Origin: Paraburkholderia sp. BL23I1N1
GTDB taxonomy: Bacteria; Pseudomonadota; Gammaproteobacteria; Burkholderiales; Burkholderiaceae
NCBI RefSeq assembly: GCF_003610295.1
Contig: NZ_RAPV01000002.1
Coordinates: forward strand, 1,054,001-1,118,000
Direction: 5' to 3'
DNA: 64,000 nucleotides
Shown: one piece after another, positions 50,626 through 57,837 of the stretch
How the letters are laid out: the number at the start of each line of letters is the position of its first letter
How positions within the stretch are numbered: the first letter of the stretch is position 1
Notes under the pieces: generated by a model
Database searches by the model: none
What the model saw: only the letters and a program-made list of their open reading frames with translations
Told to the model about the DNA's origin: nothing
Position numbers and translations under genes: made by a program

Positions 50626-52071
50626 ATGAGCATTCCGCAAAGCAGCACGCAAGTCGCGCCAGCAGCGCCAGCACCATCCGGCGGTCTGCGCGCCGGTACG
50701 TTAGGTTTTCCCGAGGTCATTGGTCAATCCATCGCGAACCTTTCGCCGACCTTCACGCCGTCGATCAACGTGACCGCGATTGCGGCGCTGGCCGGCGCGG
50801 GGACCTGGTTGATTTATGGTCTTTCGACGCTCGGGCTCCTGCTGGTGAGCATGAGCATCATTGCGCTCTCGAGCCGGATCGCGTCGGCGGGTTCGTTCTT
50901 TATCTATATCTCGCGCGCGCTTGGGCCGATGGCGGGCGGCATTGCCGGCTGGGGTTTGATCGCGGCTTACGTGGGCACTGCAATGGGGGTGGGTGCCGCT
51001 GGCGTGGTGTTCGTGCAGAACGCTTTTTCGGCCTGGGGTATCAATATCGCGTCGTGGGCGGTCTACACGATCTTCGTCGGCCTGGCCTGGTTCTTCTCTG
51101 CGCGGGACGTGAAGCTCTCCTCGCGCCTGTCGCTGGGAATCGAAGCCGCTTCGGTGGTGATCGTGGGCGGTGTGCTGATCTATGTGCTCGCACTGCATCC
51201 CGACCATATCGTCGACCATACGCAACTGGGGCTGCAGGGCGTGAGCGGCAAGGGCATGGCGCAGGGCATGGTGCTCGGCATCTTCTCGTACGTGGGTTTC
51301 GAAAGCGCGGCCTCGCTCGGCCAGGAAACCAGGAATCCGCTGCGCGTGATTCCGCGCGCGGTGATCTGGTGCGTGATCCTGTCGGGCCTGTTCTTCATGT
51401 TCGTGGCCTATTCGATGACGATCGCGTACCACGGCGATACGGCCAAGCTCGGTGCCGATTCGGCTGTGCTCAGCACCCTGCTCACGAGCGTCGGCGCCTC
51501 GCCGCTCGGTCCGGTGTTTTATCTGATTGCCTCGGTCAGCGCGTTCTCGTGCGTGCTTGCGTGCATCAACTCGTCCAGCCGTCTGCTGTATTCGATGGGC
51601 CGCTACCAGTTCGTGCACCGCTCGATGGGCATGGTTCACCGCACGCACCAGACGCCGTACCTGGCCGTGGCGTTTTCCTCGATCGTGACCTTCGTGGTGT
51701 GCATTGCGATGCTCGGCACGGGTCCGCTCAACACCTTCGGCTATACCAGTACGTTTGCCACCTTCGGTTTCCTGGTCGTTTATTTCCTGGTCGCAATCGC
51801 GGCACCGGTCTATCTGAAGAAGCAGGGCGAGCTCAAGACGATCAACGTCGTGTGGGGCGTGCTCGGCGCACTGGCGATGGTCGGCGCGGTAATCGGCAGC
51901 GTGTATCCGGTGCCCGACTATCCGTATAACATCCTGCCCTATCTGTTCATTGCGTATATGCTGGTTGGCGCAGTCTGGTTGTTGGTGCTCAAGAAGCGCT
52001 CGCCGCAGGTGCTCGAGAAGATCGAACACGATCTGGAAACAAGCGACGTGATGACCCACGGCAAAAAGTAA
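50626..52071 (+). CDS. APC-superfamily amino acid/amine permease
   Basis: A 481-residue transporter with about twelve hydrophobic helices. It has the APC core GFPEVIGQSIANLSPTFTPSINVTAI and the conserved FSYVGFESAASLGQETRNPLRVIPRAV segment of helix 6 and its loop. It is a cation- or amine-type APC permease by overall look; the substrate is likely the one fed to the ligase upstream. AGGAG precedes the start, 80 bp after the FMN subunit. The next gene starts at the base after its stop. Confidence 0.9.
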   Translation: MSIPQSSTQVAPAAPAPSGGLRAGTLGFPEVIGQSIANLSPTFTPSINVTAIAALAGAGTWLIYGLSTLGLLLVSMSIIALSSRIASAGSFFIYISRALGPMAGGIAGWGLIAAYVGTAMGVGAAGVVFVQNAFSAWGINIASWAVYTIFVGLAWFFSARDVKLSSRLSLGIEAASVVIVGGVLIYVLALHPDHIVDHTQLGLQGVSGKGMAQGMVLGIFSYVGFESAASLGQETRNPLRVIPRAVIWCVILSGLFFMFVAYSMTIAYHGDTAKLGADSAVLSTLLTSVGASPLGPVFYLIASVSAFSCVLACINSSSRLLYSMGRYQFVHRSMGMVHRTHQTPYLAVAFSSIVTFVVCIAMLGTGPLNTFGYTSTFATFGFLVVYFLVAIAAPVYLKKQGELKTINVVWGVLGALAMVGAVIGSVYPVPDYPYNILPYLFIAYMLVGAVWLLVLKKRSPQVLEKIEHDLETSDVMTHGKK

Positions 52072-53889
52072 ATGAGTGAACCCTTCTCACCGGAAAGCTT
52101 GTCCGCACCGAACAGCGGCCGGATGCCAGGCGATCCAGAGGGAAGGCCCGCTAGCCGTCGCGGAACGGGCGGTCAGGAAATCGACCTGCAGTTGCGGCCG
52201 GAGCTCGGCGAGTGCGCCGCGCTCGAGATCGGTTGTGTTTCTAGCCCTGCCCGCGCCCGCGGGCAGGATCACATCAACGAAGACTACGTCGGCGTAATGC
52301 TCGGCGATCTGGCCGCGCGCGCCGCGCGTGGCAGCGTGATCGCTCTCGCCGATGGCGTGAGCGGCAGCAAGGCTGGGCGGGTCGCGGCCGAACTCTCGGT
52401 GCGAACCTTTATCGACGCCTATTACGCGCTCCCCGACACCTTGCAGCCCGGCGTGGCGGCTGCGCGCGCGCTCGAGGCAATACATGGCTGGCTGCATCAG
52501 ATCGGTCGAGTCGATCCCGCACTGACGCAGATGGCCGCGTCCTTTGCGGCGCTGATCGTGCGCCGCGCTACTGCGTATCTGGTGGCGGCCGGCGATGTGC
52601 GCCTCTATCTGCTGCGCGATGGTCAACTGACCCAGCTCGGCGACGACGACGTCGTGCCGGTCGCCTTCGGTTCTTATGTGGCGCATGCGGTCGGCATGCT
52701 GCCGACGCTGGTGACCCGCATCGAAACGCTTGAACTGCGCGAGGGCGACCGCCTGCTGATGTGCTCCGACGGGCTCTATCGCCGCGTGCCGATGCGCGAG
52801 CTGCAGACGGTGCTGGCGGCGCGCAGCGGTGCGCTCGACACTGCACGCCGGCTCGGCGCGCTGGCGGTGACGCGTGGCTCGCAGGACGACGTGACGAGCG
52901 CGGTGCTCGATGTGGGCAGCCTGCCCCTGCTCGATGTCGGTTACCTGGAGCGAGTGGTCGGCGCCTTGCCGATTCCGGCCGTGCCCGACGCCGGCGATGT
53001 GGTCGATGGATATCTGCTCAAGAGCGTGTTGAGCGACGGCTTCTATTCGCGGATTTTCGCCGGCTACGATCTGGCCGATCCGAACACGCCGCTGGCGCTC
53101 AAGTTTCCCAAGCCGCGTGTCGAGCAGGATGAGAACGTGCGCCAGTCGATCGTGCGCGAGCGATGGCTGGCCGGCAAGATCGGCGACGAAGGCGTGCTCG
53201 CGCCGATGCCGGTCGATGCCGACCGGCAAACCCGGCTCTATGTGGTGATGCCGCTCGGCGCAGGTGTCACGCTCGAAAAACTGCTGGCGGCGCCTCAGCC
53301 CGTGGCGTTGCCACGTGCGTTCAAAATCGCGCGGCAGTTGGGCCATTCGATCGACGCGCTGAATCGCCGCGATATTTTCCATCGCGATATCAAACCCGAG
53401 AACGTGCTGATCATGCCGGGCGATAGCACGCGCCTGCTCGATCTTGGTTTCGCTTATATGCCGGGTATGCAGGTGCCGGGCCCCCACACCGCACCGGGCT
53501 CGCCCGCGTATATGGCGCCTGAGTTGATGAAGGGCGCACAGGGTGATGCGCGCTCCGAGGTGTTCGCGTATGGCGTGACCCTGTACCGGCTGTTTAGCGG
53601 CGGCAAGCTGCCCTACGGCTTCAATGGCCGTGTGCCGCTCTATCAGTACCGTCCCGACGCGCCACTATGGCTTGACCTGGTGCTGGAGAAAGCGCTGCAG
53701 CCCGATCCGGCGCGCAGGTATCAGGACGTGCTCGAAGTCTGCGCTGATCTCGAACGTTTTTCGACCGGGCGGGACGCGATGACGCCGATGCGGCGCAAGC
53801 CTTTGCTCGAGAGCGATCCGGTGCTGTTCTGGCAGGTGGTCGTGGTGCTGTTGCTGGCGCTGCTGTTGTGGTCCTTGATGCGGCGTTGA
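52072..53889 (+). CDS. Bifunctional PP2C phosphatase/Ser-Thr protein kinase, membrane-anchored
   Basis: A 605-residue fusion. Residues about 55-285 are a PP2C phosphatase: DHINEDYVGV, IALADGVSGSKAGR, LLMCSDGLYRR and SQDDVTSAVLDV supply the metal-binding acids. Residues about 305-570 are a Hanks kinase: FYSRIFAGYD, LALKFPKPR (ATP lysine), IFHRDIKPENVL, LDLGFAYMP (DLG in place of DFG) and GSPAYMAPELM. One C-terminal helix (WQVVVVLLLALLLWSL) anchors it. TAA-ATG abutment with the permease implies co-translation and suggests the permease or the amine pathway is its target. That role is inferred. Confidence 0.9.
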   Translation: MSEPFSPESLSAPNSGRMPGDPEGRPASRRGTGGQEIDLQLRPELGECAALEIGCVSSPARARGQDHINEDYVGVMLGDLAARAARGSVIALADGVSGSKAGRVAAELSVRTFIDAYYALPDTLQPGVAAARALEAIHGWLHQIGRVDPALTQMAASFAALIVRRATAYLVAAGDVRLYLLRDGQLTQLGDDDVVPVAFGSYVAHAVGMLPTLVTRIETLELREGDRLLMCSDGLYRRVPMRELQTVLAARSGALDTARRLGALAVTRGSQDDVTSAVLDVGSLPLLDVGYLERVVGALPIPAVPDAGDVVDGYLLKSVLSDGFYSRIFAGYDLADPNTPLALKFPKPRVEQDENVRQSIVRERWLAGKIGDEGVLAPMPVDADRQTRLYVVMPLGAGVTLEKLLAAPQPVALPRAFKIARQLGHSIDALNRRDIFHRDIKPENVLIMPGDSTRLLDLGFAYMPGMQVPGPHTAPGSPAYMAPELMKGAQGDARSEVFAYGVTLYRLFSGGKLPYGFNGRVPLYQYRPDAPLWLDLVLEKALQPDPARRYQDVLEVCADLERFSTGRDAMTPMRRKPLLESDPVLFWQVVVVLLLALLLWSLMRR

Positions 53890-53960
53890 GCGGCGGCGTA
53901 TGCATCGAAACGGATCGACGTCGCCCGAAAATGCCTGCACTGCGCCTACACGGGTGGCAC

Positions 53961-53998
53961 AAAAGGAAAAGGGCTTACATGCATTCGCATGTAAGCCC
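53961..53998 (-). terminator. Terminator downstream of the tRNA-Lys remnant
   Basis: On the minus strand GGGCTTACATGC, a four-base loop and GCATGTAAGCCC are followed by TTTTCCTTTT. It lies 10 bp past the CCA end of the tRNA-Lys fragment, so it is the native terminator of that tRNA gene. It also lies at the 3' side of the kinase gene. Confidence 0.8.
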
Positions 53999-54008
53999 TC
54001 GAATCTTT

Positions 54009-54055
54009 TGGTAGGCCGTACGGGATTCGAACCTGTGACCAACGGATTAAAAGCC
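54009..54055 (-). tRNA. 3' half of tRNA-Lys (TTT): integration-site remnant
   Basis: On the minus strand the sequence from the anticodon loop CTTTTAA (54053-54047) to the CCA end (54011-54009) is a tRNA-Lys 3' half, with TTCGAAT in the T-loop. The 5' half is missing: upstream bases do not complete the anticodon stem beyond two pairs, and there is no D-arm. One T-stem pair (A51-C63) is mismatched. This is what is left when an element integrates into a tRNA gene and the intact copy is rebuilt at the element's far end. Confidence 0.75.
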
Positions 54056-54084
54056 AGATCAAGCAGCTTTTAGGTTATAGCCAA

Positions 54085-54327
54085 TCACTTGAATTTACAA
54101 GGAATTTGTTGATTGACGATCACCGGAGATTCCTTGGACTCACCAGTCATTTCCGGCAAATTTCCGGCAGGAGTCTCAAAAATGGGCCAAGTTTCGCAGC
54201 GCATCATCTTGGCCATCTCGCGGGAGTACAGGGAAAATTGTTTCCAAAATTCTTCCGGGTCAGAAGATCGCGTCGCGGCATCCGAGACTGTCTTTCCAAT
54301 GGCATACCATACCGCCCTATGCAGCAT
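54085..54327 (-). CDS. Hypothetical 80-residue ORF next to the attachment site
   Basis: The minus-strand ORF begins MLHRAVWYAIGKTVSDAA and continues with DPEEFWKQFSLYSREMAKM, a plausible amphipathic helical segment. The same frame is open for about 20 more codons upstream, reading EFTTFSFNLICDGALE, but without a start codon. It may be the C-terminal part of a decayed gene. No family is recognised. Base composition is more AT-rich than the core genes, as expected for acquired DNA. The stretch 54328-54558 shows no other gene. Confidence 0.35.
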   Translation of the reverse strand: MLHRAVWYAIGKTVSDAATRSSDPEEFWKQFSLYSREMAKMMRCETWPIFETPAGNLPEMTGESKESPVIVNQQIPCKFK

Positions 54328-54558
54328 CTCGAGCGCGCCATCGCAAATCAGATTGAATGAGAAAGTGGTGAATTCGCCCGCGTTTCAGCGTGCATTTTAA
54401 CCGTTCACGGTCCATCCACAGCTTGCGCGATCCTCCTATCGTCAGAATCGTCGAGCGAAAGCCCAATGTCGAAGCGGCTGCACGTTGATGACCCCCAGGA
54501 AGGTGCGGCTCGCAGCATTTTGTTTGATCCTTGAAGGGTGGGAATGAGGTAAATGCAA

Positions 54559-54590
54559 ATGTCCGAAATTTGCATACAAATATCGGACAT
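54559..54590. promoter_or_regulatory. AbiEi operator-like palindrome 1
   Basis: A 32-bp imperfect palindrome has arms ATGTCCGAAATTTG and CAAATATCGGACAT. It shares the TGTCCGA/TCGGACA core with palindrome 2, centre to centre 47 bp. AbiEi proteins are known to bind paired inverted repeats to repress their operon. Confidence 0.75.
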
Positions 54591-54605
54591 TTTTGACGTT
54601 GACTC

Positions 54606-54637
54606 TTGTCCGAAAAAAGTATACAAATTTCGGACAA
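54606..54637. promoter_or_regulatory. AbiEi operator-like palindrome 2, over the promoter
   Basis: A 32-bp palindrome with arms TTGTCCGAAAA and AATTTCGGACAA. It contains a TATACA/TACAAA -10-like element, and a TTGACT at 54599-54604 serves as a possible -35. It ends at the ribosome site of the antitoxin gene, so occupancy would block transcription. Confidence 0.75.
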
Positions 54638-54646
54638 GGAGTTTTC

Positions 54647-55369
54647 ATGTCAGATATCGGTACACAGATAATTTCCATCATCAGCGCGGCAGCCCCCGGC
54701 TCCGTCTGGGTACCTGCCGATTTCGCGCACTTGGGCTCTCGCGACGTGATTGACAAGACATTGCAGCGATTGGTCTCCAGCGGCCAACTTCGACGGATAG
54801 ACCGAGGTCTCTATGACCTGCCAGCGACCAACAAGCTGACGCGTCGACCGACAGCCCCGGATTATCGGGCCGTGCTCGATGCAATTGCTCGTCGTGATCA
54901 ATTGCGGCTGCTGGTCGATGGAATGACGGCGGCCAACGACCTCGGCCTGACGGACGCCGTACCTGCCCGCGTGACCATTCACACTGACGCCCGTCGCCGT
55001 GCCGTCCAACTGGACAATCTGCTTATCGACTTCAAGCAGACAGCGCCCAGCCGCCTTTACTGGGCGGGACGCCCCGGCATGCGTGTCGTGCAGGCGCTTC
55101 ACTGGCTGAAAGACACCTTGCCGGTGGACGGAGATCGGGTCCGCGCGCGCCTTCAGTCGGTCCTCGCGGACCCAAAGCACGGCAAGTCGATTGCCTTTGA
55201 CCTTGCGCAGGGTTTCGCGCACCTGCCAACTTGGATGCAGGAGTTCCTGCGGTCTGTTCCAGCTTTTGATCCCGGACTTGTCGCCTCTTCTTCTCCACGG
55301 GCATACGCGAGTTCAGGCCAAGCGCCCGTTGCTCCGGTCAGGGACGATGCTGATGGAGGTCCGCGATGA
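54647..55369 (+). CDS. AbiEi-family antitoxin/autorepressor (type IV TA)
   Basis: A 240-residue protein of the DUF6088/AbiEi group. An N-terminal winged helix (about 1-60; PGSVWVPADFAHLGSRDVIDKTLQRLVSSGQLRRIDRGLYDLP) precedes an antitoxin domain. It should repress its own operon through the two palindromes upstream and counter the AbiEii nucleotidyltransferase. The start at 54647 has AAGGAG six bases upstream. It overlaps the toxin start by four bases (ATGA). No integrase or other defence gene was seen beside it. Confidence 0.88.
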   Translation: MSDIGTQIISIISAAAPGSVWVPADFAHLGSRDVIDKTLQRLVSSGQLRRIDRGLYDLPATNKLTRRPTAPDYRAVLDAIARRDQLRLLVDGMTAANDLGLTDAVPARVTIHTDARRRAVQLDNLLIDFKQTAPSRLYWAGRPGMRVVQALHWLKDTLPVDGDRVRARLQSVLADPKHGKSIAFDLAQGFAHLPTWMQEFLRSVPAFDPGLVASSSPRAYASSGQAPVAPVRDDADGGPR

Positions 55370-56400
55370 ACGATGCTTACCGCGAAATCATTGCGGCCAG
55401 CGAGAATGACCGTCGAGACCTGTTTGTCGGCACAGCAACGCGCCTCGGCACGGCAGTGCAAAACGTCGAGAAAGACTTCTGGGTTTGCTGGGTTCTGGAT
55501 GCTTTGTTTAACGGCTTGCCTGCGGGCGGTCCCCGCCTTCTCTTCAAAGGCGGCACCTCGCTGTCGAAGGGGTTCGGGCTGATCTCCCGCTTTTCGGAAG
55601 ACATCGATATCACTGTATTTCGCGATGACCTCGGCCAGCACGTCGAACCGGCAGACCTTGAGGTGCTGAGCGGCAAGCAGCGTCGCATTCGCCTCGATGC
55701 AATACGGGCGGCTTGCCAAGACTTCATTCAAGGGGATTTCCAAGCCGGATTGCGCGCACGCGCTGAGGAATTTATTCCTCAAGGCTTTACGCTCGAACCG
55801 GACCTTGATGACGCCGACGGGCAGAGTCTCCTTTTCTGGTACCCGGCGGCGACGGCCCGGCAGGACGAGTACATTCGCTCTGCCGTCAAGATTGAGTCCG
55901 GGGCGAAATCAGCGTTGGACCCTCACACGATGGCGATCATCAAGCCCTATGTTGCAGACGACTTGCCTCACCTTGACCTAAGCGTGGCGAACGTCACAAC
56001 CGTTCAGCCGGAACGGACGTTCTGGGACAAAATCGTCATCCTGCATGGCCTGCGGCAATGGTTTGAGCGTCGCGGAGAGCTTCGCCATGGTGGTCAGCGG
56101 GTATCGCGGCACTACTACGATGTCTACCGGCTTCTTGCCGCCCCTGATTCCGCGCGGTGGATGAAAGACCGTGAGCTGGCGGCGGATTGCGCCCGCCATG
56201 CGCGGCTGTTCTTCGGTAGCGCCGATCTGGGGCTGGACACGGCAAGCCACGGCACATTCACTCTCCTGCCGTCTGCAGGAATGCTTGACGTGCTGCAACG
56301 TGACTACACTGCCATGACGGGCATGATCTTCGATGATGTTCCGGAATTGAGCGATGTGCTGGCAAGCGTCGGGCGGGCAGAGGCAACCATTAACGCTTGA
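55366..56400 (+). CDS. AbiEii-family nucleotidyltransferase toxin
   Basis: A 344-residue AbiEii/AbiGii toxin. The nucleotidyltransferase signature is LLFKGGTSLSKGFGLISRFSEDIDI, with the GGTS loop and the paired aspartates. ERTFWDKIVILHGL and SRHYYDVYRLL are the other family motifs. Relatives transfer nucleotides to tRNA acceptor ends and arrest growth on phage infection. It is translationally coupled to the antitoxin. All catalytic motifs look intact. Confidence 0.9.
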   Translation: MNDAYREIIAASENDRRDLFVGTATRLGTAVQNVEKDFWVCWVLDALFNGLPAGGPRLLFKGGTSLSKGFGLISRFSEDIDITVFRDDLGQHVEPADLEVLSGKQRRIRLDAIRAACQDFIQGDFQAGLRARAEEFIPQGFTLEPDLDDADGQSLLFWYPAATARQDEYIRSAVKIESGAKSALDPHTMAIIKPYVADDLPHLDLSVANVTTVQPERTFWDKIVILHGLRQWFERRGELRHGGQRVSRHYYDVYRLLAAPDSARWMKDRELAADCARHARLFFGSADLGLDTASHGTFTLLPSAGMLDVLQRDYTAMTGMIFDDVPELSDVLASVGRAEATINA

Positions 56401-56452
56401 CGGCGGCATTCGACCATCTTCCATCAGACACGAAGCGGCTTGCCAACGTTAG

Positions 56453-57790
56453 CAGGTTGCGGAAATACCGACGACAGCAAGTCAGCGGATGAGCGGGTCG
56501 AAACGTTATGCTGAGGAAGCCACTACCCTGAGAAATGATGCGCGGCGCCGACACCTTCACCGAGAGTTTGTTCACCCTGCGTAAGCTGGAAGACTTTGTT
56601 CCGGCCGATCACCCGCTGCGCGCGATTCGCAAGATGGCCAACGCGGCGTTGGCGAAGATGAACGGCCTGTTTGCGGGCATGTATGAAGCTGAGGTCAAAG
56701 GCGGCCGGCCGAGCGTAGCGCCGGAGAAATTGTTGCGGGCGATGTTGTTGCAAGTGCTGTACAGCGTGCGCTCCGAGCGGCAATTGATGGAGCAGGTCCA
56801 ATATAACCTGCTGTTCCGCTGGTTCATTGGGCTGTCGATGGACGATAGCGTGTGGGTGCCGACCGTGTTCACCAGGAACCGGGAACGGCTGATTAAACAT
56901 GACGCGGTCATTGAGTTCTTCAACGAGGTGCTGGCCATTGCGCAGCAGAAGGCCTGGCTATCAGGAGAACACTTCAGTGTTGACGGTACGCTGATCCAGG
57001 CCTGGGCCGGGCATAAGAGCTTTGTGCGCCGTGACGATGACGACCAGGCCAACGGCGATGGGGGCAACTTCAAAGGCGAGAAGCGCAGCAACGACACCCA
57101 TGAGTCGAAGACCGATGCTGATGCACGGCTCTATCGTAAAGGCGGCACGGCCAGTGAATTGCGCTACATGGGCCATACCTTGAGCGACAACCGCCACGGT
57201 CTGGTGGCCAATGCCGTGGTGACGATTGCTGACGGTTATGCCGAACGCGAAGCCGCCAAGGCCATGATTAACGATGCGATGCGAGACAGGCGCTTGATGA
57301 CCCGGCGCGTGAGATCACGCTCGGCGCTGACAAGGGCTATGACGCGCAGGAATTCGTGGACGCCTGTGTGGACATGAAGGTCACGCCGCATGTGGCGCAG
57401 AACAATTCAGGACGCGATTCGGCGGTGCCGGAGGCGATCGCCAGAAGCGCGGGCTAGGCCGTCTCGCAGCAAAAGCGCAAACTGATCGAACAAGGCTTCG
57501 GTTGGGCCAAGACGGTTGGCGGCATGCGTCAGGTGATGGTGCGTGGTTTGAAGAAAGTGGATCAGATGTTTGTGCTGACGATGGCAGCGTACAACCTGGT
57601 TCGCATGCGCACCTTGGGACAAATCCGTGCGCAGGTGGCGCAATAAGCTAAATCGGGGCTAAAAACGGCACCGATTAGCCACCAGAGGCGGGGATCGGGC
57701 AATCAATTCCCGGATGGTGGAAAAAACGACTCCAGCTTCCCCTTCGGGAGGAATGCCGCTCCTGATTGCTTCGGGTATTTCCGCACCCTG
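56453..57790 (+). mobile_element. IS5-family insertion sequence, decayed copy
   Basis: The element is bounded by inverted ends: left CAGGTTGCGGAAATACC and right (inverted) CAGGGTGCGGAAATACC, with one difference. Flanks are TTAG on the left and CTAG on the right, both YTAR targets as IS5 elements prefer, but not identical. Its first 240 bp are repeated without visible change at 62132-62372. It inserted downstream of the AbiE genes and ends 47 bp before the GGDEF-EAL stop codon. Confidence 0.8.
56535..57646 (+). pseudogene. IS5-family transposase with frameshift and internal stop
   Basis: DDE transposase of the IS5 family: MMRGADTFTESLFTLRKLED, then KGGRPSVAPEKLLRAMLLQ, the first Asp in EHFSVDGTLIQAWAGHKSF, the second Asp in LGADKGYDAQ and Glu in LIEQGFGWAKT. 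Two defects separate these. About 57283-57286 there is an extra GA that shifts the frame after MINDAM. At 57455-57457 an in-frame TAG replaces a sense codon in the third reading block. The protein cannot be made in full, so this copy is not self-mobile. Confidence 0.85.
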
Positions 57791-57837
57791 CTAGCGCTGC
57801 CCCCGGTTTTGACTGCACTCGCGCGCGGTGAGCCGCG

